Assembly (NCBI RefSeq): GCF_913062725.1
Contig: NZ_CAJXWY010000011.1
Span: forward strand, 1-64,000
Source of the DNA: an uncultured Thiohalocapsa sp.
GTDB taxonomy: Bacteria > Pseudomonadota > Gammaproteobacteria > Chromatiales > Chromatiaceae
Direction of reading: 5' to 3'
Length of the DNA stretch: 64,000 bases
Position 1 is the first letter of the stretch. Every line of letters begins with the position of its first letter. Both the position numbers and the translations under genes were made by a program. Below the pieces are notes generated by a model. That model had not been told where the DNA came from and searched no databases. It saw only the letters and a list, made by a program, of their open reading frames with translations. Shown one piece after another: positions 20,136 to 28,293 of this stretch.

Positions 20136-20989
20136 TCGCTTGGCCAGATGCTTTAGTAAGAGAAGTTGCGAGGAGGCGTTGCGTCCTTTTCTTGGGCGCC
20201 GGCGCTTCTGCTTCCGCGGCTGATCCAGAAGGCAGGCGACCGAAAGGCTGGCAAGAGCTACTGCGCGACGCTTGCACTTTGGTGCGGAGCGATGAGGCAA
20301 GAGCAGCCATCGAAGAAATGATCGCGGAGAAGCGCTATCTGTTATGTTTACAGGCGATTACACAAGAGACGGATCGATCGGACTATCACGATTTTCTCAA
20401 TACACACTTCAACAATCCCGGATTTCAACCAGGCGAACTACATCGCATTATCCTGGCCCTCGATTCCAGATTGGTAATAACGACAAATTTTGACAAGATA
20501 TACGAGCGCCTGTGCCTCTCCTCATCCCAAGAAGGTTACAAGGTAGTCAATTACTATACCGATTCGCTAGGTGATGAATTGCGCGCGGATACGAGACTGA
20601 TAATTAAAGCCCACGGCACAATTGATGACATCCAGCGAATGGTTTTCACAAAATCCGAATATCATTCGGCAAAGCAAAATTACCCACATTTCTACACGCT
20701 CCTCAAATCAATATTCCTAACAAACACCTGCGTGTTTATTGGCTGCAGCCTTGACGACCCGGACGTGCTCCTGGTCCTTGAAGATGTGAGGATCACCGCC
20801 ACAAGTCAGCGCCCGCATTATGCGCTCGTTCTTGAAGGGGAGCACAGCACATATGCTCTACAAGATTGGACAGACGCATTTAACATCCGGGCGCTCGAGT
20901 ACGGCCCCGATCATGACGGTCTTCTGACAGCGCTTCAGGACCTGCAAAGTCGCGTTGATGAATATAGAAGTATCAATCCTCAGGGATAA
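20132..20989 (+). CDS. SIR2-domain protein (predicted NADase effector)
   Basis: 285 residues from a GTG at 20132 that overlaps the ParA stop and follows GGGAG by five bases. SIR2 motifs: CVLFLGAGASASAAD (about 16-30), VITTNFDKIYERL (about 115-127, with the NAD-binding Asn and Asp), and IKAHGTIDD with the catalytic-type His near 160. No zinc-finger Cys set is seen, so it is of the SIR2_2 bacterial type rather than a protein deacetylase. Such domains deplete NAD+ in several anti-phage systems (Thoeris, DSR, SIR2-pAgo). Here the partner is a ParA ATPase, which I do not recognise as a named system. Confidence 0.85.
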   Translation: MIAWPDALVREVARRRCVLFLGAGASASAADPEGRRPKGWQELLRDACTLVRSDEARAAIEEMIAEKRYLLCLQAITQETDRSDYHDFLNTHFNNPGFQPGELHRIILALDSRLVITTNFDKIYERLCLSSSQEGYKVVNYYTDSLGDELRADTRLIIKAHGTIDDIQRMVFTKSEYHSAKQNYPHFYTLLKSIFLTNTCVFIGCSLDDPDVLLVLEDVRITATSQRPHYALVLEGEHSTYALQDWTDAFNIRALEYGPDHDGLLTALQDLQSRVDEYRSINPQG

Positions 20990-21033
20990 ATTCCGTTGCC
21001 GGCGGGTATCCCTCGGTGGTTGTCAAGCCAGTT

Positions 21034-21766
21034 GTGGGTGCCGTAGTAATGTGGCTTCGGTCGGCACGGAGCTGACCGGGCAGCATGAGAAGCTGCCGAA
21101 GTGATGGCGGAACCGACCCGCCGGAGTCTGCCTGCAGGGGCCGGCTCCAAACACACCCGAGCAGCCTTGGCTGAAGACCATGGTCGTGGGCGTAGGGGGA
21201 GAAGGCGCATCCATGTGGTGCGTCACGTAGGAATCGAGAAGGCGAGTGACCACGAACCCTCGTAGAGGTGTCGAAACTGAGTAGCAGACATCAAAACCAG
21301 AGGCCACAACTATCTCTGGGACGAGCCCATCGGGAGCCTGTTGACTGGGTGGGCGGTGTCCGGCATCGAGAGGGCGCGAGTTCGATTCAGGCACTTCGGT
21401 GGAACCGCGGGAACTCGGATCGTGATGCCAAGGGAGCCTGCCAAGTGAAGCAAAGCGAGGCACTGAGTATCGACGCACGGTCCGAGGACGGACCGGCCCT
21501 TACGAGCGTTAAGGGGCCTGTAATGGGTTCCGAGCAAAGGGGTCGGGTTGTTCCAGTCGCATCGTAGGCCAACTCCTTGCGCAGGATGAGCCCGCGATCA
21601 CGACATTATCCTCTGTGATCCCACGACGCTGAGCCTGGAGACGGCTTGGCGACAAGCACGGGCATTGAGGGTTGGAACAACAGGAGCCCGGTGAGTCGAG
21701 AGGCTCGCGCCGGGTTCTGCGAGCGGTTGAGGGGGCAGTTCCCTCGGCCGACTCAACCGCCGGCAC
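21034..21766 (+). mobile_element. Group II intron without an encoded reverse transcriptase
   Basis: About 730 bases with no gene but with group II intron organisation. The 5' part looks like domain I (around 21040-21300). The region 21400-21480 resembles the conserved segment that normally precedes the intron ORF. GTTGTTCC near 21547-21554 and GGAACAAC near 21673-21680 can close a domain IV stem over a loop of only about 120 bases. Domain V (21684-21717) and domain VI (21723-21760) are well formed. A candidate 5' end is the GTGGG at 21034, a weak match to GUGYG, so the ends are approximate. It would need a maturase supplied in trans. It lies just after the SIR2 gene. Confidence 0.72.
21684..21760 (+). 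ncRNA. Group II intron domains V and VI
   Basis: Domain V (21684-21717) is exactly 34 bases: an 8-bp lower stem beginning GAGC (with the AGC catalytic triad), a two-base 3' bulge, a 6-bp upper stem and a GAGA tetraloop. After a short linker, domain VI is a 9-bp stem (GCGGTTGAG 21723-21731 with CTCAACCGC 21752-21760). An unpaired A at 21751 sits next to the stem in the position of the branch-point adenosine. Pairings were worked out by hand. Confidence 0.85.
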
Positions 21767-21804
21767 CGTGATTCTCGGGTCTTGGTACGACCGACCTGTG
21801 GTTG

Positions 21805-22107
21805 TTAGCGGCGCTCGCCGATTGATTCGAGCGACCGCCGACCGTACATGACCGCGAGAACGTGGATATCCTCGGCTGCGAGTGCATAGATGAGCCGGTA
21901 GCTGTAGACGAAATGCTCGCGGATATTCTCGTCCTGCCGCTCCGGTACCATGCGTCCCATCCGAGGCTGGGTCAGCAGGAGGTCCGAGCACTCGAAGAAC
22001 GCGCTGACGACCCGGCGTGTCAGCACCAATGAATCGCGAGCGATGTAGGCGGCGATGGCCTCAATGTCATCGAGTGCCTCCGCTGCCCAGATTGCTTCTC
22101 CAGCCAT
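21805..22107 (-). CDS. RelE/ParE-type toxin
   Basis: 100 residues. The pattern IWAAEALDDIEAIAAYIARD at the N-terminus, then PRMGRMVPERQDENIREHFV and YRLIYALAAEDIHVLAVMYG, is that of ParE/RelE superfamily toxins (gyrase poison or ribosome-dependent mRNase). Its start lies inside the 3' end of the antitoxin gene, an 88-base overlap that couples toxin synthesis to antitoxin translation. The cargo sits at the right edge of the defence island. Confidence 0.85.
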   Translation of the reverse strand: MAGEAIWAAEALDDIEAIAAYIARDSLVLTRRVVSAFFECSDLLLTQPRMGRMVPERQDENIREHFVYSYRLIYALAAEDIHVLAVMYGRRSLESIGERR

Positions 22108-22280
22108 CTGCCCAGCCGCTCCTTGGCTTGGACGGTGTCGAGGGACCGCTCGGCAGCGATGGATTCCTGATCCTTGCGAATCTTCTCTTGGACATACAGA
22201 TGATATTGGATGTCTTCCATGCTGACATCGCCAGGAAGTCTCCTCAAAACTTCCACGACTTGCTCTTTGGCGGTTTGCAT
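22020..22280 (-). CDS. Antitoxin partner of the RelE/ParE-type toxin
   Basis: 86 residues beginning MQTAKEQVVEVLRRLPGDVS. The segment VSMEDIQYHLYVQEKIRKDQ is a short helical motif frequent in small antitoxins upstream of ParE-type toxins, and QAKERLGRWLE is the usual end of such proteins. This one continues about 25 residues past that point in a low-complexity tail that overlaps the toxin start, which may be incidental. Upstream antitoxin and downstream toxin is the normal order. Autorepression is likely but no operator was identified. Confidence 0.75.
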   Translation of the reverse strand: MQTAKEQVVEVLRRLPGDVSMEDIQYHLYVQEKIRKDQESIAAERSLDTVQAKERLGRWLEKQSGQRRHSMTLRPSPPTSLAIHWC

Positions 22281-22373
22281 CAGGCTACCTCTGATCTCGC
22301 TGCCGCTTTAGGATAGGGTTGCGCCGACCGCTCTCGTCGTCAAGCGCAGCCTGCCATGTCGGGCTCCAGGCTA

Positions 22374-22408
22374 CCTTCACCCTTCACCCTTCACCCTTCA
22401 CCCTTCAA
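22374..22408 (+). repeat. CCTTCAC heptamer array before the ABC ATPase gene
   Basis: Four exact CCTTCAC heptamers and a fifth imperfect copy (CCTTCAA) end 15 bases before the ATG at 22424. As at atpE, the array lies where leader sequence should be, and no strong Shine-Dalgarno separates it from the start codon. It also marks the right junction of the inserted island. Confidence 0.9.
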
Positions 22409-22423
22409 ACTTCGGCAGCTCCC

Positions 22424-23599
22424 ATGTCCGACATCATCCTCGACGGCGTCGCCAAACGCTTCCCCGACGGCACCGAGGCGCTGAAGCCGACGCATCTCAC
22501 CATCGGGGACGGCGAGCTGTTCGTGCTGGTGGGTCCGTCCGGCTGCGGCAAGTCCACGCTGCTCAAGCTGATCGTCGGACTGGAGCGGCCCAGCAGCGGC
22601 GAGGTGCGGGTCGGCGGTGAGACGGTCACGGGACGCGATCCGAAGGACCGCAACATGGCCATGGTGTTCCAAAGCTATGCGCTCTATCCGCACATGAGCG
22701 TGCGCGACAATCTGGCTTTCCCGCTGAAGCTCGCCAAGGTGGACCGCGCCGAGGCAGACCGCCGGGTGGCGCGTGCAGCGGAGCTGCTCGAGCTGGGCGA
22801 ACTGCTGCACCGCAAGCCCGCCGCGCTCTCCGGCGGACAGCGCCAGCGCGTGGCCATGGGACGCGCCATCGTGCGGGAGCCGGCGGCCTTCCTGCTCGAC
22901 GAGCCCCTGTCGAACCTCGATGCCAGGCTGCGCGTGCAAATGCGCAATCAGCTCGCGGCGCTGCAGCGGCGGCTCGGCACCACCACGGTCTATGTCACCC
23001 ACGATCAGACCGAGGCCATGACCCTCGGCCACCGCATCGCCGTGCTGCGTCGCGGCGAGATCCAGCAGGTGGGCAGCCCCCAGGACCTGTACCGGCACCC
23101 GGCGAACGTGTTTGTCGCAGGCTTTATCGGCGCACCGGCCATGAACCTGCTCCCGGCGCGGATCGAGGGCAGTCAACTGGTCCTGCCGATGACCAGCCTG
23201 CCCATGCCGCAGCGGCTGCGCGACGCCCTGCCCGCCGGCACCCATGCGGTCATCGCTGGCATCCGCCCGGAGCATTTTCATCTGGTGGACCGCCCGCCGG
23301 CGGGCGCCGGCACGGGCGAGTTCCGCGTTCGGCCGGATCTCGTGGAATGGCTGGGCGCCGATGTCTTCGTGCACTTCGAAATTCCGGCGGATACCACGGG
23401 GATGCGGGCACTCGGGCACAAACAGACCATGCGCCAGGACGACGATGCCGGCGGCGCGGCACGGCGGCGCGTCACCGCGCGCATGGCGGGCGACACAGCG
23501 GTGAGGGAAGACAAGGAGATCACCCTCGCCGTCGACCCCGCGTCGCTGCTGCTGTTCGCTGCCGACAGCGGCCTGCGCCTCGGGCCGGCGAACGGCTGA
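22424..23599 (+). CDS. Sugar ABC transporter ATPase (UgpC/MalK type)
   Basis: 391 residues. Walker A GPSGCGKST (about 36-44), Q-loop MVFQSYALYPHMSV, signature LSGGQRQRVAMGRA, Walker B AAFLLDEPLSNLDARL and H-loop VYVTHDQTEAM are all intact. A C-terminal OB/TOBE domain (about 240-390) identifies the MalK/UgpC group that serves CUT1 importers. It is the missing partner of the permeases at 13577-15297, now separated from them by about 7.1 kb of inserted genes. Longer upstream frames include the heptamer array and are unlikely to be coding. Confidence 0.92.
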   Translation: MSDIILDGVAKRFPDGTEALKPTHLTIGDGELFVLVGPSGCGKSTLLKLIVGLERPSSGEVRVGGETVTGRDPKDRNMAMVFQSYALYPHMSVRDNLAFPLKLAKVDRAEADRRVARAAELLELGELLHRKPAALSGGQRQRVAMGRAIVREPAAFLLDEPLSNLDARLRVQMRNQLAALQRRLGTTTVYVTHDQTEAMTLGHRIAVLRRGEIQQVGSPQDLYRHPANVFVAGFIGAPAMNLLPARIEGSQLVLPMTSLPMPQRLRDALPAGTHAVIAGIRPEHFHLVDRPPAGAGTGEFRVRPDLVEWLGADVFVHFEIPADTTGMRALGHKQTMRQDDDAGGAARRRVTARMAGDTAVREDKEITLAVDPASLLLFAADSGLRLGPANG

Positions 23600-23746
23600 G
23601 CGCAGTCCGGACTGCCCCATCACCCGATCCGACCCGGGGCGACGGCTAGCGCGACGCGGCTGCCGCCTGGACGACGCTTTGGCGAGCGGCCGTTGCCGTG
23701 CCGGTGCATGCGCCCGCAGAGGAGACAGTAGCCGGCGGCGACGGCA

Positions 23747-24997
23747 TCATCCCGCGCTGCGGCGCCGCTGCAGAAAGATCGCCAGCAGCGCCGGCTGGGC
23801 GGCGCCCAACGCGCGTCGCTGGTCGAGGTCGTCCGGGGCAGTGGCCAGCGCCTTGGCCGCGCCGTAGGCGGCGGCCCGATGCGGGTCCGTCGTCGCGTCG
23901 GCGGGCGCATCCGCCGCCAGGCCGGGGTCCACGAGCAGGCACCAGGCGGGAAAGTCCTCGGTGGCGAGCATCGCGGCCGAGGCCGCAGCGGCAGCGGTGG
24001 GTGGCTCCAGATCGCAGAAGGCCTGCCAATGCGCGGCGAGCCGGCTGTCCGGACAGTCGCCGGCGGCGAGGATGCGCTCCGCCGTGTGCGGATGGGACCA
24101 GCAGGATGCCAGCAGCGCGGCGCGCGCGGCGCGGGCGTCGCCACTGTGCTGACAGGCGCGGACGTAGGGCGCCAGCAGGTCGGGCAGATCCCGCCAGCCG
24201 GGCTCCGCCATGATGGCGGCCCGGGCCTCCTGCCAGCGCCCGAGCCGCGCGAGCGCGGAGCTGGCGTGCAGCCGGGGCTCGGCCGGGTCAAAGCGCAGGC
24301 CGTCCGCGGCCTGCGCCAGCGCTGCCCAAAGCAGCACAAGGCAGTCCCACGTCTGTGGGCCCAGCAGGGTGCCGGCGACGGGGGTGATCTCATCGATATC
24401 CCGCAGCAGTGCCGCCGCCTTGGACCGGCAGGGTGCGGCGCCGGGAGTATGGCCGGCTCGCGCCAGGCAGTCGATCAGACGCCGCCAATCGCTGCCGCGT
24501 GCATACGCCGGGTCACGACGCTGGAGCTTGTCCAGGGCCTCCCGGGCGGCGGGCAAGCGCCGCGCCAGTACCGCCTCGCGCAGGGTTTGTTCGAGTAACC
24601 CATCGGCGCTGTCGTAGAAGAGATCCAGCTGCCGGCGCGCCGGTGGCGGCGCGTACGCGGTGGCGAGGGCCCGCTGGAGCTCGACGCTCGGGCCTGACTC
24701 GAGCGGCGCGGAATCATCGCCCCGGCGATGGTTTTGGGCCGCCGTGGGAACCAGCCCCGCAGCGCGGGCCTGTGCCCCCGCCCGCCGCAGCAGCGCCAAT
24801 GTATCGGCCAGCGGCAGCTGCAGGGCGTCCTGCAACCATTGCCGGTGCCCCGACCGCCAGGCCTCGTAGTCGGGGTGGGCGAGCACACCCGCCGCCAGCA
24901 GCAGTGCCAACGGCTCCACGCGTTGCTGCTCCAGGATCAGTCGCTCGACGAGCGCGATGAGCTTGTCGGGACCGGGTTGGCTCGAGGCTGTTGGCAT
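23747..24997 (-). CDS. Protein of unknown function, helical
   Basis: 416 residues from the ATG at 24997; the frame is open further upstream but that part is Arg-rich and unlike coding sequence. I do not recognise the family. It is Ala/Leu/Arg-rich and predicted almost wholly helical, with repeated helix pairs (for example LREAVLARRLPAAREALDKL and ARLGRWQEARAAIMAEPGW) that resemble TPR or similar alpha-solenoid repeats. No signal peptide or membrane segment is seen. It converges on the ABC ATPase gene and has no co-directional partner. Coding is supported by length and by codon bias typical of the neighbours. Confidence 0.65.
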   Translation of the reverse strand: MPTASSQPGPDKLIALVERLILEQQRVEPLALLLAAGVLAHPDYEAWRSGHRQWLQDALQLPLADTLALLRRAGAQARAAGLVPTAAQNHRRGDDSAPLESGPSVELQRALATAYAPPPARRQLDLFYDSADGLLEQTLREAVLARRLPAAREALDKLQRRDPAYARGSDWRRLIDCLARAGHTPGAAPCRSKAAALLRDIDEITPVAGTLLGPQTWDCLVLLWAALAQAADGLRFDPAEPRLHASSALARLGRWQEARAAIMAEPGWRDLPDLLAPYVRACQHSGDARAARAALLASCWSHPHTAERILAAGDCPDSRLAAHWQAFCDLEPPTAAAAASAAMLATEDFPAWCLLVDPGLAADAPADATTDPHRAAAYGAAKALATAPDDLDQRRALGAAQPALLAIFLQRRRSAG

Positions 24998-25424
24998 CGT
25001 CGTGTCATAGCTGGGTCGCCCCCGTGTCAGGCGCACCGCGGTGGGCGCGTCGACATCAGACCAACAACAGTGTATCCGGTGGGGTGCACGTGTAGCCAGC
25101 ACGCGTCGACGCCACACGCCAGAGCGACCGGTATCGCCGGTCTTGTCCGGGCAGCTCGGTGAGGCCGCCGATCCGCGCTCGCGGCACACCAAATCCCCAG
25201 CGGCCAAGAGCGGGGTCGGGGGCGGGGTCGGGGTAAACCTGAGGGCTGTGCGAGGAGTGGCGCTTATTCCCGGACAAATCGCACCGTCTTAGAGTTGGGC
25301 CGGCACGCGCAGTCTGTAAGCCGCAACCCACGCCGGTTAGACCGCCGCCAATGGCGCGGCATTGCCATTGCCGGGCTGCCCGTCGTCCTCCGCAACTATT
25401 GCATCGCAGTCATTCCCCAAGCCT
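24998..25424. other. Intergenic region with a short G-rich direct repeat
   Basis: About 430 bases between divergent genes, presumably holding both promoters. The only clear pattern is a tandem G-rich duplication, GCGGGGTCGGGG, repeated around 25207-25232. I see no RNA gene or supported ORF. Confidence 0.5.
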
Positions 25425-25847
25425 ATGAAGATCCTCGTTGCCGAATCCAACCATATCCTTGCCACGGTGCTCGCCGATCATCTCGTGGCTGGCGGCCATC
25501 AGGCCATGCCGGCCTATGAGGGACGGCTTGCCACCATTTTCTGCCAAAAACAGGATTTCGATGCCATCGTCATCGAGTTTCTGATGCCCGATATCTATGG
25601 CATCGATGTCCTGGAACAGCTCCATGCCCAGGGCCGTATGCCGCGTCCCATCATCATTACGGGCTTTCCGGAGCTGCTCGAGGAGGTGACACCGCGATTG
25701 GCTGCGGTCGGCGCCGACACGGTGATCTTCAAGCCCTTCATCTTCGCGGAGGTGGACGCGGCATTGGCGCGCTTTGCGAGCGCGGATGCGGATACGGGCG
25801 CAGTGACCAGCCGGCGGCCGCAGTACCAGCGCATCGCCGTCAACTGA
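25425..25847 (+). CDS. Single-domain receiver protein with atypical active site
   Basis: 140 residues, one CheY-like receiver domain and a short tail. The fold pattern is clear: MKILVAESNH, FDAIVIEFLMPDIYG, RPIIITGFPEL and DTVIFKPF, with the Thr and Lys of the active site present. However, the phosphoacceptor Asp is Glu51 (IEFLMP in place of L-D-x-x-M-P), and the metal-binding acidic pair is Glu7-Ser8. Glu at the acceptor can mimic phosphorylation, so this protein may be locked active or act by binding alone. The start is the ATG at 25425; longer frames do not add to the domain. The partner is unknown. Confidence 0.82.
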   Translation: MKILVAESNHILATVLADHLVAGGHQAMPAYEGRLATIFCQKQDFDAIVIEFLMPDIYGIDVLEQLHAQGRMPRPIIITGFPELLEEVTPRLAAVGADTVIFKPFIFAEVDAALARFASADADTGAVTSRRPQYQRIAVN

Positions 25848-25892
25848 CCCCGGGCGCCGCCGCGCCGTGTCGTCGGCCCCGGCATTGTCGGA

Positions 25893-26492
25893 TCACCGGC
25901 AGCCGAGCATCCTGAGCAGTTCCGCAGACGCCACGGGCTTGACAAGATGGCCATCGAAGCCGGTCTCGGCGGACTGGCCACCGTCGCTGTCCGGATCCCA
26001 GCCTGAGAGCGCGATGATGCGCACACGCCCGCCGCCCGGCAGTCCCCGAATCCGCCGGCAGGCGGCACGACCGTCGAGGCCCGGCATGGCGATATCCAGC
26101 AGCACGATGTCTGGTCGCTCGCGCTCGGCGGCGGCCACCGCCTGCAGGCCATCATAGGTCTTGATGACGCTGAACCCTGCGAGCTCGAGCAGCATCGCCA
26201 GGGCCTCGACCACGGCGTCGTTGTCGTCGGCCACCAGAATGCTGGACTGCCCACTCCGCCCGCCGCCGGCTTGCTCGGATGACGACACCCGTGCCCCGGA
26301 CGCAGCGACGCATGGGGCGGTGGCGCGTCGCAGCGCCACGGTGCTCGCGCTCGGCGAGCCGATCCGAGGCGTCACCATGGAGTTCGCGTCCAGAGGCACC
26401 GCGCCGGCGTGGGCCACGCCTGCAGCCCCGCGCCCGACGCGGTGCAGATCACCGCTCGACGCTGACGGCATCGGTTGTCTGAGCATAGGCAT
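25893..26492 (-). CDS. Response regulator with C-terminal receiver domain
   Basis: 199 residues from the ATG at 26492, which follows GGAG by four bases. The first 80 residues are Ala/Ser/Arg-rich and disordered-looking. The C-terminal 115 are a canonical receiver: SILVADDNDAVVEALAMLLE, PDIVLLDIAMPGLDG with the acceptor Asp, IIALSGWDPDSDG and GHLVKPV. This form of receiver often ends hybrid histidine kinases (ALSGW...GFDxHLVKP), so it may be a detached receiver of such a protein. It converges on the atypical receiver gene. Confidence 0.8.
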   Translation of the reverse strand: MPMLRQPMPSASSGDLHRVGRGAAGVAHAGAVPLDANSMVTPRIGSPSASTVALRRATAPCVAASGARVSSSEQAGGGRSGQSSILVADDNDAVVEALAMLLELAGFSVIKTYDGLQAVAAAERERPDIVLLDIAMPGLDGRAACRRIRGLPGGGRVRIIALSGWDPDSDGGQSAETGFDGHLVKPVASAELLRMLGCR

Positions 26493-26720
26493 TGCGCTCC
26501 GTGGGTCGACATCAGAACAGCCGCTGGACCGGCTCTGATCTTGTGCCCTTGAGTTTGGCTGCAGGCGCACCGTCGCGCACGCCATGGCGGTGCCCGCACG
26601 ACGCCTCTGTGAGACCGCTCGGCGGACGGCCGTCGCAGCGAGCCCGGCGAAGGCAGCAGGCCGCCCGGCCCGCCGCCGCCCTGGCCGGATGGCGCAGCAG
26701 TGGGGCGCCGCGTCGGCGGC

Positions 26721-27770
26721 TCAGGCGATGCCCACGGCGTTGGAGAGATAGACATCCTGCACCGCGTTCAGCAATGCGATGCCATCTTCCATGGGCTTCT
26801 GGAAGGCCTTGCGGCCGGTGATCAATCCCATGCCGCCGGCGCGCTTGTTAATCACCGCGGTGCGGACCACCTGATGCAGATCGTCGCGGCCGGACGGTCC
26901 ACCCGAGTTGATCATGCCCGCGCGGCCCATGTAGCAATTGGCCACCTGATAGCGTACACGTTCGATGGGATGCTCGCCGGTGAGGACCTCGTACATACGC
27001 GGATGGGTTTTGCCGAAGCCGATGGCCTTGAAGCCGCCGTCGGTGGTGGCCTGCTTCTGCTTGACGATATCGGCCTCGATGGTGACCCCGAGGTGGTTGG
27101 CCTGCCCCGTCAGGTCCGCCGCCGTGTGGTAATCGGTATCCCCCTGCTTGAAGGCGCCGTTGCGCAGATACGCCCAGAGCACCGTGGCCATGCCCAGCTC
27201 GTGGGCGCGCTGGAACGCGGCGCTCACCTCGCCGATCTGACGCCGCGACGCCTCGGAGCCGAAGTACACCGTCGCGCCCACCGCGGCGGCTCCCATGTCG
27301 AATGCCTGCTCGACGTCTGCGAACAGCGTCTGGTCATAGCTGTTCGGGTAGGTGAGCAGCTCGTTGTGGTTCAGCTTGACGATGAAGGGAATCTTGTGAG
27401 CATAGCGGCGGGCGACGGCGCCCAGCACGCCCAGCGTCGACGCCACACCGTTGCAGCCGCCCTCCAGCGCAAGGCGAATAATGTTTTCGGGGTCGAAGTA
27501 GCGCGGGTTGGGCGCAAAGGAGGCGCCGGCGGAGTGCTCGACACCCTGATCCACCGGCAGGATCGACAGGTAGCCGGTGCCGCCGAGGCGGCCGTGGCCG
27601 AACAGGGCTTGCAGGTTGCGCAGCACACCCGGCTTGCGGTCGCCCGCGAGCAGGACCCGGTCCACGAAATCCGGCCCGGGCAAGTGCAAGAGATCCTGCC
27701 CGATGCCCTGGCAGCGATGGCTCAACAGGGTTTCTGCCTCGTCGCCGAGGATTGCGGGAATGTCGATCAT
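26721..27770 (-). CDS. fbaB: Class I fructose-bisphosphate aldolase (FbaB/DhnA type)
   Basis: 349 residues. The protein matches the archaeal-type class I aldolase family: [20 protein letters not shown] near the N-terminus, [25 protein letters not shown], and a late glycine-rich phosphate site ([11 protein letters not shown]). It interconverts fructose-1,6-bisphosphate with triose phosphates through a Schiff-base lysine in glycolysis and gluconeogenesis. Other central-carbon genes nearby (PEP synthase, GAPDH) survive only as fragments at 30708-31521, so this aldolase may be the intact survivor of a former cluster. A C12 tract lies about 150 bases upstream. Confidence 0.93.
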   Translation of the reverse strand: MIDIPAILGDEAETLLSHRCQGIGQDLLHLPGPDFVDRVLLAGDRKPGVLRNLQALFGHGRLGGTGYLSILPVDQGVEHSAGASFAPNPRYFDPENIIRLALEGGCNGVASTLGVLGAVARRYAHKIPFIVKLNHNELLTYPNSYDQTLFADVEQAFDMGAAAVGATVYFGSEASRRQIGEVSAAFQRAHELGMATVLWAYLRNGAFKQGDTDYHTAADLTGQANHLGVTIEADIVKQKQATTDGGFKAIGFGKTHPRMYEVLTGEHPIERVRYQVANCYMGRAGMINSGGPSGRDDLHQVVRTAVINKRAGGMGLITGRKAFQKPMEDGIALLNAVQDVYLSNAVGIA

Positions 27771-28293
27771 GATCTGCCTCCTCTCCTACGATGTGCGCTG
27801 CCACATGGGCTTGCGGTTGGTCAGCGGATACGTGAGTACAGCAACAGCCATGCCGGCGTGGCGTCGAGGCCCGTGTTGCCCGCACCGATGGCAACACGCG
27901 GGCGAAACACATTTTGCCCCCCCCCCCCGAATATGGCAACATGCTGTACCTGTAAGCTCTTGCCCAACATGATCCAACCGCGCAAAGGTACTGGCGCGGC
28001 GGGGTATGTCCATCGCCGTCCTGTGACGGGTTGACGCGCTCCCGCACGGCCAGCCGGGCGTTGCCCCTGGATCGCTCGCCCTGACCGCCGCAGGCGGGGC
28101 CGACTTCAGACAAGGTGCAGGCGGCTGATCTATACTTTGCCTCGTACACGAACAAGGGAATCACCCATTTGCCGTCGCGAGCATAAGGCTTAGATTGGCC
28201 GCCAGCATGGCATCTGCGTGCACCGCCCCGTTGGAGCATCCCAGGCTCCCCCGGTCAGGAAACCAACCAACAATGCGAACGAGAAGGCCATCC
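27771..28293. other. Divergent intergenic region with a 12-C tract
   Basis: About 520 bases between fbaB and the histidine kinase gene. It holds the homopolymer at 27917-27928 and is AT-richer than the surroundings around 28130-28190, where TATACT (about 28132) could be a -10 element for the kinase gene; I could not find a well-spaced -35. No ORF is convincing. Confidence 0.45.
27917..27928. repeat. Homopolymer of 12 C
   Basis: Twelve consecutive C residues, about 147 bases upstream of the fbaB start (G12 on the fbaB strand). Tracts of this length slip easily during replication and could vary between cells, or mark an assembly weak point. Confidence 0.9.

Noticed and set aside
21385-21400. 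GTTCGATTC as a tRNA T-loop
   Set aside because: The surrounding sequence does not fold into a cloverleaf and belongs to the group II intron.
21023-21567. Short frames within the intron region
   Set aside because: None encodes a reverse transcriptase or any recognisable domain, and RNA structure explains the conservation pattern better.
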